Origin: Ananas comosus
Taxonomy: Eukaryota > Streptophyta > Magnoliopsida > Poales > Bromeliaceae
Direction of reading: 5' to 3'
DNA length: 64,000 nucleotides
NCBI RefSeq assembly: GCF_001540865.1
Contig: NC_033637.1
Coordinates: 8,104,344 to 8,168,343 of the forward strand
Shown: positions 24,588 through 36,251 of the stretch, piece after piece
Position numbering within the stretch: the first letter of the stretch is position 1
Layout of the letters: every line of letters starts with the position of its first letter
Program-made: the position numbers and the translations under genes
The notes under the pieces: model-generated
The model's database searches: none
Seen by the model: only the letters and a program-made list of their open reading frames with translations
Told to the model about the DNA's origin: nothing

Positions 24588-26972
24588 TGTAACATACCGA
24601 AACCTCGATAATTAAATTCGAACCTTGGTCAAATTGACCAAAGTACGAGGTTGGTACACTTCCGAGAGGCCGAAGGCGTCAATTAATGCAAAAATGCATT
24701 ACTGGGGATCTTCGAGAGCTTTTGGAAATCAAAATCTGCAAACTGTAGGTTTTGTGCTCTCGAGGACCGGTCCCAGGTCAGGGAGACCGGTCCCTGACTG
24801 CAAAAAATGCCCAGTCTGGGCAGTGCACTGGAAATAAAGTGGGAGGGCCTTGTTGTAATTGTTACAACATGACATAACCCTACACCCTTCACTCCCACAG
24901 CCATTTTCACCTCCCCAACTCACTCCCCTTCTTTCTGTCTCTAGAACCCAAGCTCCAAGGCAAGGAGAAGGTGGAGAAAAGCTTGGAGGAGGTGGATTTT
25001 GGAGGTTTGGTGGTTCTAGAAGCTCTCCAACAAGAAGGAGCTTGCTAGAACTTGGGCCAAAGTAAGTTTTTAGCATGTAGAGCTCTAGGGTTTGGATTTT
25101 AACCTTAGGTTTTGGAGTTTTGGTCTCTTTAGAGGCTTTAGAAGAGTAATGGAGCCTTGAACACCATGAAACCATGGTTTTCTTGAGGTGCTCATATGGT
25201 GAACTTCTAGGGTTCACAATAGATGCTCTAAGAATAGTTCCAAAAGCTTGGAGATGGTATTAGAGAGCTTCCTAATTGATTCTAAGCTATCTTTTGCTTA
25301 GGGATGAGATCAATCTAGGAGCTATTGCTATAGGGCATTGTCAGGGCTCAAATTTGGGGCTTTTGCCCTAAGATTTTTCGAGGGCGAACTGACCTCGTAG
25401 AAACCTAATTAGGGGTGTCCTCAACGCGTTGGACAACTCCGTTCGACGTTACGAAAATGTTTAAGTATGGTTCATGTACAAAAGGCCTAATATGGCACTA
25501 TTTTGGTTATAGGACGCGGAATCGGCTTTCGTAAAGTTCGGGAGTCGTCATATTCTACACCTACACGACCACTCGAGGTAGGTGGTGCATTCTAAGGACC
25601 TCGGAAATTCCTTTATGTCTAAAGTGTCATATTTGAACATATATGTATATATTGAGCATGTTGCATAGTAGGGTTAATTGTGAGCCTTTATGGCATGATT
25701 GTGAATTTAATTTCGTATGAAATATTTATAAGAATGTGAGAATTGTAAACCCTATTTATACATGACAAGTGACAAGAACCTAGAAGGGTTAGTGAACAAA
25801 AGTGGCACATGGACATAGATTTAGTGAGTGACATTGATGAGTCTCGAAAACTTAGAAAATAAGTGTGGCATGAGTCATGAACATAACACTTAGAAAACAA
25901 GTGTGGCATGAGTCCAAGGATATAGTAGTGTATATGACACTAGTGATAGTAAAGAATGCAAAGAAAAGAATGATTGAGACATTATGACATTTCAACCTTA
26001 GAGTTAAGGGTCATTTGAGCATGGTCTTCCTTAAAGTTAAGGAATGGATTGAACTTGGAATCCTCAATGTAGGATTGATCGTACTCACCTTTAGTCCTTG
26101 CTCGAGGGTGGTAGCTCTCCCTCGGGCGATGTGCTCCGGAGTTGACATCACTGGGTTGTAGCGGGTATCTCCCCAGAGGACGGTCCTATCGGGTTGTCGC
26201 GGGTATCTCCCTGGTTAGTAGGATTTTGGGTTGGTGAGTTTGTTGAGGGCGAAACCTACGGGTTAGCCAAGAGATTGGGTAAAGAAATTGTGATCCTGCA
26301 TTCATTATGAGTATTATATCGAGCATCGTATTTTATATTATTCAGGCATATTAGTTGCATTTGTTAGTTGGTTACTTTCTTTCCTCTATTCTATTATGCC
26401 TTATTAGACCTAGTAGGATAGTCGGCGTGGTTGGTTGCCGAATCCACTGGAAACTTTGTTGTAGTTCTCACACCCCTATTTCTATAGAGTCGGGACCGAG
26501 CGAGCCGGCTGATGACCGCGGTAAGGGCATCGCGCCCTAGGTAGAGACGGCCCGAGATGTTTTATTTCATAGTTGCATACCCTTTTGACATATCATCTTT
26601 TGTATTTTGATGATTATAGTTGTTAAGTCAAAGGATATGAATGATGTAAAAGAATTTATTTAATATCAATGTTATATTTTGGAGATATGAGATGTAAAAA
26701 GAAATGATAAAAGAGCTGTAATAGAACTTGATAAGTAGTATACATGTATATGATTTAAAATAAATCATATTACTTGTTGTTGTTAGTTTAGTACTTTCAC
26801 ATTGGCTATTGCTTGCCCTCGTGCAAGCCATTGTGTATGCTTCCGCTTATGCAAACTTTATACTCTATCTGTACCTATTGTTGAGCCTTGGGCGGACAGG
26901 GGAGGCTCTGTCCGTTCGGCGTCTGTTTGACGCTCTCGAACCGGCCAAAAGGATCGGGCTCGGGGCGTGACA
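24588..26972 (+). repeat. 5' LTR of Element 1
   Basis: Starts TGTAACATACCGAAACC and ends CGGGGCGTGACA; 2385 bp. Relative to the 3' LTR it lacks about 200 bp of the ACCGGT array, apparently through recombination between two palindromes. It keeps a segment of about 475 bp (near 26282-26757) that the 3' LTR has lost. Confidence 0.93.
24762..24794 (+). repeat. ACCGGT palindrome pair (collapsed array) in 5' LTR of Element 1
   Basis: Two palindromic cores, GGACCGGTCCC and GAGACCGGTCCC, separated by a short spacer. This is the minimal remnant of the larger array in the 3' LTR at 32299-32532. Confidence 0.85.
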
Positions 26973-26979
26973 AATAAGA

Positions 26980-26991
26980 TGGTATCAGAGC
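26980..26991 (+). promoter_or_regulatory. Primer-binding site of Element 1
   Basis: TGGTATCAGAGC, complementary to the 3' end of plant initiator Met-tRNA, seven bases after the 5' LTR. It primes minus-strand DNA synthesis in this family. Confidence 0.9.
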
Positions 26992-27069
26992 GATAAAGAG
27001 CCAAAAGGTGAAAGTATAAGATGGACCTAGAGACCCTTAGGAATAGAAAACCTTAAGGATTTAGGAAAC

Positions 27070-27304
27070 GTGAGTGATGCTGAACAAGTTATAGCGAAGG
27101 CATGGATTGGGTTGATGTAATTATGTCTCTAATGTGGTTAGGGACTAAACTTAAGTTGTTATTTATTTTCTATTCCTTGTGTTGTGATCGGCGGCCGACG
27201 ACATGACGCTTTGGAATGAAAATGAATACACTTATAAGCTTTCGCCGGATTGGGTATAATCGAGTATGTTGTCTACGTAACTGACGTGAATTGCTTCGTT
27301 TCAG
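27070..27304 (+). other. Candidate leader intron before gag (Element 1)
   Basis: A good donor (AAAC|GTGAGT) and acceptor (GTTTCAG|GAAGC) bracket 235 bases of untranslated leader, seven bases (GAAGCA plus one) short of the gag ATG at 27311. The interval has several upstream ATGs that splicing would remove. The other three gag-bearing elements in this window have donor- and acceptor-like sites at matching places. Not proven without RNA data. Confidence 0.5.
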
Positions 27305-27310
27305 GAAGCA

Positions 27311-30300
27311 ATGCCGCCTCGTGGATGACCTAAGTTGCCTCGTGGTCGACCGCGGACGAGGTTTATGGCCGAGGAGTCAAGTGCGGCTCCTGTGCAACCC
27401 GGAGCAGGTGGCGATGGGGAGCTTCGGGAGCAGATGGCCGCGCTTATTGGCGTAGTGCGGCAGTAGGCGGAATCCGTTCAGCGCCAGGCGGAATCCGTTC
27501 AGCGCCAAGGGGAGCAAATCCAGAGGCTCCAGAAGGCCTTGGAGCGGCAGCAGGCGGCGGCGGCGGCGCCCGTGGAGGCTGTGCACCTTGCGCCTCCTGC
27601 AGTGGTGCCGAGTGCGGCCGAGGGTGTGGCCGCGGCGGCCGTGCCAGTTATGATGGTGCCGGCTGGATCGGGGACCTCAAATCCTGATAGTGCGGCGGAG
27701 GAAGCGGAGCGGGAGCGTGCGTTGGCAGCTCTCATTCAGCTTCAGAAGTTGAACCCACCTACCTTCGAAGGGGGGGTGGAACCGGCGGTGGTGGAGTCCT
27801 GGATCGACTCCATGGAAACACTTTTCGAGGATCTTAACACCTTGGAGAAGGATAAGGTGTATCTCGCCACACATTGCCTTGAGAAGGCGGCGAAAGTGTG
27901 GTGGAAGCGTGTTAGGCCGGATCGATCACTCGATCTCCGCCTATGTTGTGGGAGGAGTTCCGGAGGGTGGTGTTCGCCAAATACTTCCCCGATACGGTGA
28001 AGCGGAAGTTGTAAGAGAAATTCCGCAAGTTGAGGCAAGGAGATCGCTCTGTGGCAGACTACGAGCAGGAGTTCTCCCACCTCATTGACTGCGTCCCGCA
28101 TATTGTTAGGGATGACCGGGACCGAGCAGACTGGTTCCTACGAGGATTGCGGCCGGGGATTCATAGGGTCGTGCAAATCCTTAAGCTCACGACCTTTGCG
28201 GAGGTCTTTGATCGGGCTTTGTGGGAGGAGCATGGCTATGCCCACGAACGCGAGGAGCGCGAGTCCGTAGCCGAGGCCAAGGAAAAGAGCAAGAAGTGGG
28301 CCGCGGGTGGCACCGGGGGCCGGCCAAATGCTAAGAAACCCCCTCGGTAGCCCCGATAGTAGTCGAGGAGTGGGAGGCCATTCCGTTGTGTTATTTGCGG
28401 CGGTAACCATCAACCGCCGACATGCCCGCAGCGGGAGGAAAAATGCTTCAAGTGTGGCCAACCTGGGCATGTGTCACGAGAGTGCCCTAGCTGGGGTTCA
28501 TCTGCACCGACCTCGGCATCAATTCCTTATACCCCGAGACAGCAGGCGGGGTTACCGCCGGCTATGTCGGCTGGACGCTCGTCTTCATAGCGTCAGCCGG
28601 AGGCATCGAGGGCACCGAGTGGGCGGGTTTTTGCCACTCAGGTGGAGGAGGAGCCGATTCCTGTCCCCGACGACATCGTGGCAGGTATTATCTCGATCAA
28701 ATGCACCAGAGCTAGAGATTTATTCAACACAGGTGCATCGCATTCATTCATAGATACATCATTCGCTAGGACTCATAGCATTAAGATTGTGCATCATTAT
28801 GACTATTGGACGATGAATTCGGTCAAGTAGACTTTCCATGTTCACAAAGAGTGTGTAGCATGCCCAGTGCAGATAGGTGATTGGGTCATGCCGATCAACC
28901 TGTTGGTGTTGAATCGAATGTGGGGTTTCGACGTGATCTTGGGGATCAACTGGCTCTCCAAGTATTATGCCGTGATAGATTGCGAAAGTAAGGTAATCAC
29001 ATTTCGTGAGCCTAATCGAGATGAGCTAGTATATCAGGCGTCTAAAAGTTTGCTCTTCGCGGCGACCGTGTCGACAGCACGGGCGAGGAAAATGATAAAA
29101 GGTGGTTGTGAAGCCTATTTGGCGACAATGGTAGAAGCCCAGAAGGAGCACCCGGAACTTAGTGGTATTCGGGTGGCGTGTGAGTTTTCGGATGTATTTT
29201 CGGCGGAGTTACCGGGTTTGCCAATGGACCGGGAGATCGTGTTTGTTATTGACTTGGTACCCGGGGCGACTCCAATTTCGAAGGCTCCGTATAGAATGGC
29301 ACCGGCGGAGCTAAAGGAGCTGAAGGCACAATTGCAAGACCTGCTCGACAAAGGCTTTGTGAGGCCGAGCGCGTCACCCTGGGGAGCTCCAGTGCTATTT
29401 GTGAAGAAAAAGGACGGCACACTTTAACTCTCCGTAGATTATCGCAAGTTGAACAAAGTGACAATAAAGAACAAGTACCCGTAGCCAAGGATTGACGATT
29501 TATTCGATCAGTTGCAAGGGTCAAAGGTGTATTCAACGATCGATCTTCAATCGGGGTATCATCAGTTGAAGATACGGCCCGAGGATGTGCACAAGACAGC
29601 GTACCGTACGCGGTATGGCCATTATGAATTCACGGTGATGCCGTTTGGGCTTACTAACGCCCCGGCGGCATTCATGGATTTAATGAATAGGGTCTTCCGT
29701 CCATTATTGGACCGGTGCGTCGTAGTATTCATTAACGACGTATTAGTATATTTCCGGACCGAGGAAGAACACGAGGAGCACTTGAGGACCATGTTGGAAA
29801 TACTCCGAAAAGAGAAGTTATATGCCAAGCTGAAGAAATGCGACTTTTGGCTATCAGAGGTCACTTTCCTTGGTCATATAATTTCGGGCGATGGTATCTC
29901 GGTGGACCCGTAGAAAGTGGAGGCAATTAGAGATTGGCCTCGCCCGACAAGCGTATCGGAGGTCCGCAGTTTTCTTAGGCTAGCGGGCTACTACTGACGG
30001 TTCGTGGAGGGGTTTGCTAAAATAACTACTCCACTAACGCGCCTTACACACAAAGGGGTGAAGTATGTTTGGAGCCCCGAATGCGAGCGGAGCTTCGAGG
30101 AATTAAAGAAAAGATTGACCATGACCCCGGTGCTTGCTCTACCGACGTCGGGGGAGACCTTTGTGGTATATAGTGATGCTTACTACGTTGGACTCGGGTG
30201 TGTTTTGATGCAAAACAGCCGAATTATAGCATATGCTTCGCGCCAATTGAAGACGTATGAGAAGAACTACCTGATCCACGATCTTGAGCTAGCGGCGGTG

Positions 30301-32063
30301 ATATTCGCGCTAAAGTTATGGAGGCATTACCTGTATGGTGAACATTGCGAGATTTATACGGATCACAAAAGTTTCAAGTACTTGTTCACCCAAAAAGAGC
30401 TAAATATGCGACAACGGCGGTGGTTGGAGTTATTGAAAGACTATGATGTCACTATCCTATACCACCCCGGGGAGGCGAACGTCGTGGCCGATGCACTTAG
30501 TAGGAAATCTGGAGAAAATTTGGCTTCGGCAATTACACCCCAACCATTATTACAAAAAGAGATGCAACGGCTTGGTTTGGAAGTAGTGGAGCCGGGAGTG
30601 CCGGCTACACTTGCCGTGTTAGTAGTGCAACCGACCTTGTTGGAGAGGATAAAAGAGCTGCAAGCTTCCGATGAGTATCTCCAAAAGGTGCGCGGTGAAG
30701 TTGAGAGCGGTAGTGCTGATGATTTTGGCATTGGGACCGACGGCACACTTTAATTTCGAAATCGTTGGTGTGTACCTAAGAACAAGGACATCCGTAGGGC
30801 GATTATGCAAGAAACGCATCAATCTCCTTATAGTATACACCCGGGCGGCACCAAAATGTACCAAGATTTGAAATTGCACTATTAGTGGCCGGGCATGAAG
30901 AAAGACATTAGGGAGTTTGTTGCGCAATGTCTTACTTGCCAACAAGTGAAAACGGAGCGGCGTTTTTCGGCGGAAAAATTGCAAAGTCTACTTATACCCG
31001 TTTGGAAGTGGGAAGATATCGCAATGGACTTCGTGACCGGGTTGCCTCAATCTCAAGGTGGACACGATGCAATTTGGGTGATAGTAGACCAGTTAACGAA
31101 GTCGGCACATTTCCTACCGATTTGGTCGGGGGACAAGTTTGCTCAACTATATGTCGACGAGGTTGTGAGACTTCACGGGGTACCGGTGTCTATTGTATCA
31201 GATTGGGACCCGAGGTTCACATCTCATTTTTGGAGGAGCCTACAGGAGGCCTTAGGCACACGGCTCGACTTTAGCACGGTATTTCATCCTCAAGGTGATG
31301 GTCAATCGGAGAGGACGATACAAATACTTGAGGATATGCTTCGAGCGTGTGTACTTGACTACAAAGGCGGTTGGCACGATCATCTACCGATGGCAGAGTT
31401 TGCGTACAATAATAGTTATCAAGAGAGTATCGCGATGGCGCCATTCGAGGTCCCTATGGAAAGAAATGTCGCTCTCCAATCCACTGGAGCGATGTGGGCG
31501 AGAGAGCTACTCTTGGCCCAGATGTGGTGCGGGAAGCAGAGAAGAAGGTTCGCCTTGCCCGCCAAAGGCTTGCCACAGCACAATCCCGGCAAAAGAGCTA
31601 TGCCGACAAACGGAGAAAAGACATAGAATTTGCAGTTGGCGACCACGTCTTTCTAAAAGGATCGCCGATGCGGGGAATTAGATGGTTTGGGCTCCGTGGA
31701 AAGCTAAGTCCCCGGTACCTTGGACTGTTCGAAGTATTGGAGCGGGTAGGTGCGGTGGCGTACAAAATAGCATTACCACCGAGGCTTGCGGGAGTACACG
31801 ACGTGTTCCATGTATCGAATCTCCACAAGTACATTCATGACCCTGAACATATCTTGTCGTTTGAACCGTCCGAGATCCAAGAGGACATGACCTATGAAGA
31901 GTTCCCGGCATACATCATCGATCGAGAAGTAAGAAAACTACGAAATCGCGAGATTCCGTATGTTAAGATTCGTTGGTGAAATCACGGTGATCGGGAAGCT
32001 ACTTGGGAGCTCGAGAGCGCAATACGGGAGCATTATCCTCACCTCTTTAACGAGCTAAATTGA
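27311..32063 (+). pseudogene. gag-pol polyprotein of Element 1, degraded
   Basis: Gag comes first (ERERALAALIQLQKL, FLRGLRPG, CCHC knuckle CFKCGQPGHVSREC near 28445-28490). Protease follows near 28700-28780, but its active site reads LFNTGASHSF, with Asp changed to Asn. Reverse transcriptase starts near 29297 ([11 protein letters not shown]) and has FINDV where FIDDI is usual (29728-29742), so one catalytic Asp is lost. RNase H is near 30130-30510 ([18 protein letters not shown]). Integrase follows (zinc-binding HHCC near 30810-30945; DFVTGLP; VSDWDPRF with Arg changed to Trp; GQSERTIQ). A chromodomain-like tail ends at TGA 32061. Frameshifts lie near 27935 and 31480. In-frame stops include 27326, 29425, 29911, 29995, 30751, 30880 and 31977. 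Confidence 0.93.
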
Positions 32064-32090
32064 GGTATGAGTTTAAGTCTAAATTAAGTA

Positions 32091-32108
32091 AGTTTCGCGG
32101 ACGAAACT
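32091..32108 (+). promoter_or_regulatory. Hairpin before the polypurine tract (Element 1)
   Basis: AGTTTCG-CGGA-CGAAACT forms a perfect 7-bp stem just before the polypurine tract. The same hairpin sits at the same place in both gag-only elements. A role in plus-strand priming or RNA handling is possible but only inferred. Confidence 0.6.
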
Positions 32109-32114
32109 AAATTT

Positions 32115-32127
32115 AAGGGGTGGAGAA
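32115..32127 (+). promoter_or_regulatory. Polypurine tract of Element 1
   Basis: AAGGGGTGGAGAA directly abuts the 3' LTR start TGTAACA; the single T is a mutation or a natural variant. It primes plus-strand synthesis. Confidence 0.8.
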
Positions 32128-34231
32128 TGTAACATACCGAAACCTCGGTAATTAAATTCGAACCTTGGTCAAATTGACCAAAATGCGAGGTTGGTACACT
32201 TCGGAGAGGCCGAAGGCATCAATTAATGCAAAAATACATTACTGGGGATCTTCGAGAGCTTTTAGAAATCAAAATCCGCAAACTGCATGTTTTGTGCTTT
32301 CGGGGACCGGTCCCTGGTGGGAGAGACCGGTCCCCGAACGCGTAGGCAGCGAGGGAGGCCGAGAAATCGGCTAAGTCCTGGAGAACCAGCTCTCGGGAAC
32401 CGATCCCTGCGAAGAGAGACCGATTCCCAGAGACCAGTTCCATTGAGGGAGACCGGTTGCATCGCGCGCAGCCTGCGTAGTCCGCGGGAGAAGCTCTCGG
32501 GGACCGATCCTAGGTCGGGGAGACCGGTCCCTGACTGCGAAAAATGCCGAGTCTGGGCAGTGCACTGGAAATAAAGTGGGAGGGCCTTATTGTAATTGTT
32601 ACAACATGATATAACCCTACACCCTTCACTCCCACAGCCATTTTCACCTCCCCAACTCACTCCCCTTCTTTCTCTCTCTGGAACCCAAGCTCCAAGGCAA
32701 GGAGAAGGTGGAGAAAAGCTTGGAGAAGGTGGATTTTGGAGGTTTGGTGGTTCTAGAAGCTCTCCAACAAGAAGGAGCTTGCTAGAACTTGGGCCAAAGT
32801 AAGTTTTTAGCATGTAGAGTTCTAGGGTTTGGATTTTAACCTTAGGTTTTGGAATTTTGGTCGTTTTAGAGGCTCTAGAAGAGTAATGGAGCCTTGAACA
32901 CCATGAAACCATGGTTTTCTTGAGGTACTCACATGGTGAACTTCTAGGTTCACAATAGATGCCCTAGGAATGGTTCCAAAAGCTTGGAAATGGTATTAGA
33001 GAGCTTCCTACATGATTCTAAGCTATTTTTTACTTAGGGATGAGATCAATCTAGAAGCTATTGCTATAAGGCATTGTTAGGGCTAAAATTTGGGGCTTTT
33101 GCCCTAGAATTTTTCGAGGGCGAATTGACCTCGTAGAAACCTAATTGGGGGTGTCCTCGACGCGTTGGACAACTCCGTTCAACGTTACAAAAATGTTTAA
33201 GTATGGTTCATGTACAAAAGGCCTAATATGGCACTATTTTGGTTATAGGACGCGGAATCGGCTTTCGTAAAGTTCGGGAGTCATCATATTCTACACCTAC
33301 TCAATCACTCGAGGTGGGTGGTGCATTCGAAGGATCTCGAAAATCACTTTATGTCTAAAGTGTCATATTTGAACATATATGTTTATATTGAACATGTTGC
33401 ATAGTAGGGTTAATTGTGAGCCTTTATGGCATGATTGTGAATTTAATTTCGTATGAAATACATGTAAGAATGTGAGAATTGTAAATTCTATTTATGCATG
33501 ACAAGTGACAAGAACCTAGAAGGGTTAGTGAACAAAAGTGGCACATGGACATAGATTTGTGAGTGACATTGATGAGTCTCGAAAACATAGAAAACAAGTG
33601 TGGCATGAGTCATGAACATAATACTTAGAAAACAAGTGTGGCATAAGTCCAAGGATATAGTAGTGTATATGACACTAGTGATAGTAAAGAATGCAAAGAA
33701 AAGAATGATTGAGACATTATGACATTTCAACCTTAGAGTTAAGGGTCATTTGAGTATGGTCTTCCTTAAAGTTAAGGAATGGATTGAACTTGGAATCCTT
33801 AATGTAGGATTGATCGTACTCACCTTTAGTCCTTGCTCGAGGGTGGTAGCTCCCCCTCGGGCGATGTGCTCCGGAGTTGACATCACTGGGTTGTAGCGGG
33901 TATCTCCCCAGAGGACGGTCCTATCGGGTTGTAGCGGGTATCTCCCCGGTTAGTAGGATTTTGGGTTGGTGAGTTTGTTGAGGGCGAAACCTACGGGTTA
34001 GCCAAGAGATTGGGTAAAATAAATCATATTACTTGTTGTTGTTAGTTTTGTACTTTCACATTGGCTATTGCTTGCCCTCGTGCAAGCTATTGTGTATGCT
34101 TCCGCTTATCCAAACTTTATACTCTATCTGTACCTGTTGTTGAGCCTTGGGCGGACAGGGGAGGCTCTGTCCGTTTGGCATCTATTTGACGCTCTCGAAC
34201 CGGCCAAATGGATCGGGCTCGGGGCGTGACA
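32128..34231 (+). repeat. 3' LTR of Element 1
   Basis: 2104 bp, TGTAACATACC to GGGGCGTGACA. It keeps the full ACCGGT array. A deletion of about 475 bp joins GATTGGGTAAA to ATAAATCATATT at about 34018, with TAAA-type microhomology compared with the 5' LTR. Confidence 0.93.
32299..32532 (+). repeat. ACCGGT palindrome array in 3' LTR of Element 1
   Basis: At least seven full or degraded copies of GGGACCGGTCCC / GAGACCGGTCC. They are arranged mostly in pairs about 20 bases apart, so that each pair can form a longer stem. The GAAGCTCTCGGGGACC segments between pairs are themselves repeated. Confidence 0.85.
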
Positions 34232-34241
34232 GAATATGTAC

Positions 34242-35115
34242 CTGATTATTATTTAGCCGGTTCACGTCATACAGTGGAGGCCAGTCGTTCTTCTCAGCCA
34301 GTAGATAAGCCGCTTCCTTGAAGTGTCTCAGAGCATGGATTTCCTCAAACATCCACAGAAATACCATCTGAATAATGAAATAGTGCATTGATTAAAATTT
34401 GTAAACAGAAGCCATACGGAGAAAAGATAGAAACTACAGCAAATATAAGCTGCCCTAGAAAATCGGACGGTGGTCATAAGACCGGCCATCTAACATCATA
34501 AATTACATATGTAAACCTTGTAAATGTTGCAAATGTCCCCCTAAATATTGAAGTATCATGAATATACTACCTGCAGTATGTATCTTATGCGCATCTTTAT
34601 ATTGCGAATTCTAAGGAGCATAGATTTTTGAGGTGTAGGGAATATCTATATAAACAGTCATAAGGGGCCACATGTCAAAAGATATTCCACACAGCGAAAA
34701 TCCAAATGAAAATTGCTCCATAGTTGGGGTTTGAAGTACCCAATAATATAGGCGTGCCAAATCATATGGTCATCCCAAAGGTAGCATCAACATAAAGGCT
34801 TTCATAGAGTGTTCACTTTAAATTTACCTCGCCAGTAAAATATACAGGACGACCATCTTTTGTAGCTTTGATCGGATCAAAAAAGCTCTCAAATTCGCCC
34901 CTGATCTTATGAGCTGACCATTATGACAAAGCACCCTTTGCTCATGCACAGTAGCAATTTGAACCAAACCAAGGAAGAAATAATTTAGCGAACACATCTG
35001 ATTATATCAACAGAAAAACAGTGACTTGTAAAGGCTTGCTAACTACCTGGCAGTAAATGGATTCATGCATAAGTGCATACAGGGGATTTGTATCAAACTC
35101 TATCTAACTCTCGAA
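34242..35115 (-). pseudogene. Proline-iminopeptidase-like (alpha/beta hydrolase) gene remnant
   Basis: Three exon remnants with splice sites: 35115-35047 (FDTNPLYALMHESIYCQ), 34935-34828 (WSAHKIRGEFES, DPIKATKDGRPVYFTGE) and 34367-34242 (FEEIHALRHFKEAAYLLAEK, then NDWPPLYDV). They read in the order expected for the C-terminal half of plant proline-iminopeptidase-like serine peptidases, which release N-terminal proline. TAG at about 35104 replaces an expected Trp and TAA in the second remnant replaces an expected Gln, so the gene is dead. Element 1 begins six bases inside the intron after the third exon. Upstream exons with the nucleophile region and the downstream His exon are not recognisable in this window. 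Confidence 0.8.
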
Positions 35116-36251
35116 CTGAACAAAAATGTACAATATCAATTAATGGAAGGAGGTAAAGAAAATAATCAAAACATAGTGTATCAGATAGAAACATGCATGG
35201 TTGGAACTTAGTTTGGAAACCAACTTATTTGTGACTGCAACAAAGAAAGTAATGAGGTAAAGAAATCACTGTGATTTATTGTCTTGAAGTCATCAGGAGA
35301 CGCATAGACACTGTCCATGTCATCAAATGCTTTTGTTCACAACAAAAATGACATAAAGAGTGTTAGTACTAATAGCATATTTAAAATTTATGCACACGGT
35401 GAAAAAGAGATGGTCCACAAATTCACCACGCTCATTGATGGAAAACCAAAAATCAGGCTAGCATAAGGTTTCGCAGGTGTAAAATGCCCCCTGGGGGTTT
35501 AAAGTCTTAGAAAGGTTTGAAACTATTCATCACAACAGAAAATCAAGCAGCAATTACGGAAGTTTACAAATCTTGATCAGGAGCTTACATAGTCGTTCGT
35601 GATTGCGGTGTGGAATCTAGTACACGTAACCCTAATCCCATTCCGCTTCGACTTGAAGCTCTCGATCTCCATCCCAGCCTTGCTTCGACTTGAAGCTCTC
35701 GATCTCCATCCCAGCCTTGGTGTCCACCTTGATATCCATGGGGGAAGCACTTCTTGCTTCTCAGATCCAAGACCTCCGTGGGGTCCAGGCTCTTCCTGGA
35801 GATCGTGACCATGACCGTGGCCGTGATCCACAGCAATGCGGAGGGGGTAGTGTCGAGGGAGGAAAGGAGGGTGAAGGGGGTGATGGCGGAGGAAGGTGAG
35901 GAGGGCGCGCGAGCGAATGAGGGGTTAGGTGGTTGGGTGGTTGGGAGAAAGAGGAGGAGAAGGAAGAGGCGGCTGGGAAAAGGCGTAGCATATGAAAAGG
36001 CGTAGGGGCGGATGGGAAAAGAAAAAAGAAAAAGAAGAGGAGGCGGAGGGCGGACGGTATTAGGTTTTAGGAAAAGTAATTTAATTAGGTGGGCCCCACC
36101 AACTAAAAAAATAATAAAGTATCTTAAGATGACAGGTAGGGCCCACAGAAGATTAGATTAAGCTAATGCTGCCAAGTGGACAAAATAACACGGGCTTTCA
36201 TAAAGGTTATAGATAATAACATAACATCACATAAAAGTTTCTCGTTGAAAG
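35116..36251. other. Flank of the iminopeptidase remnant; purine-rich promoter-like DNA
   Basis: 35116-35570 is AT-rich with no recognised exon. 35590-35840 (minus strand) has open frames with a 38-bp internal duplication (CTTCGACTTGAAGCTCTCGA and the bases after it) but no family I recognise, and it may be part of a first exon. 35840-36040 is strongly purine-rich (GGAGGAAGG, GAAAAGAAAAAAG). No gene is called. Confidence 0.4.

Larger units (their letters stand above)
24583..34236 (+). mobile_element. Complete but defective Tekay/Del-type Ty3/gypsy element (Element 1)
   Basis: It has two LTRs (24588-26972 and 32128-34231), each TG...CA, flanked by a 5-bp target duplication GAATA (24583-24587 and 34232-34236). 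A primer site, a candidate leader intron, gag-pol in the order Gag-PR-RT-RH-IN-chromodomain-like tail, and a polypurine tract are all in place. The order PR-RT-RH-IN makes it Ty3/gypsy. The C-terminal block after integrase (NREIPYVKIRW, then EATWELES and YPHLF) is typical of the Tekay (Del) chromovirus clade. The reading frame has more than ten stops and two frameshifts, so it cannot move on its own. It is inserted in an intron of an iminopeptidase-like gene. Confidence 0.93.

Noticed and set aside
35265..35335. Possible minus-strand exon with the peptide KAFDDMDSVYASPDDFKTIN
   Set aside because: It does not fit the iminopeptidase order as I know it, and no splice partners were found.
35577..35836. 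Overlapping 83- and 84-residue minus-strand frames near the iminopeptidase remnant
   Set aside because: Two frames are equally open and contain a 38-bp duplication. Neither resembles the iminopeptidase N terminus. A GTAAGC follows and could be a donor, but there is no support for a gene.
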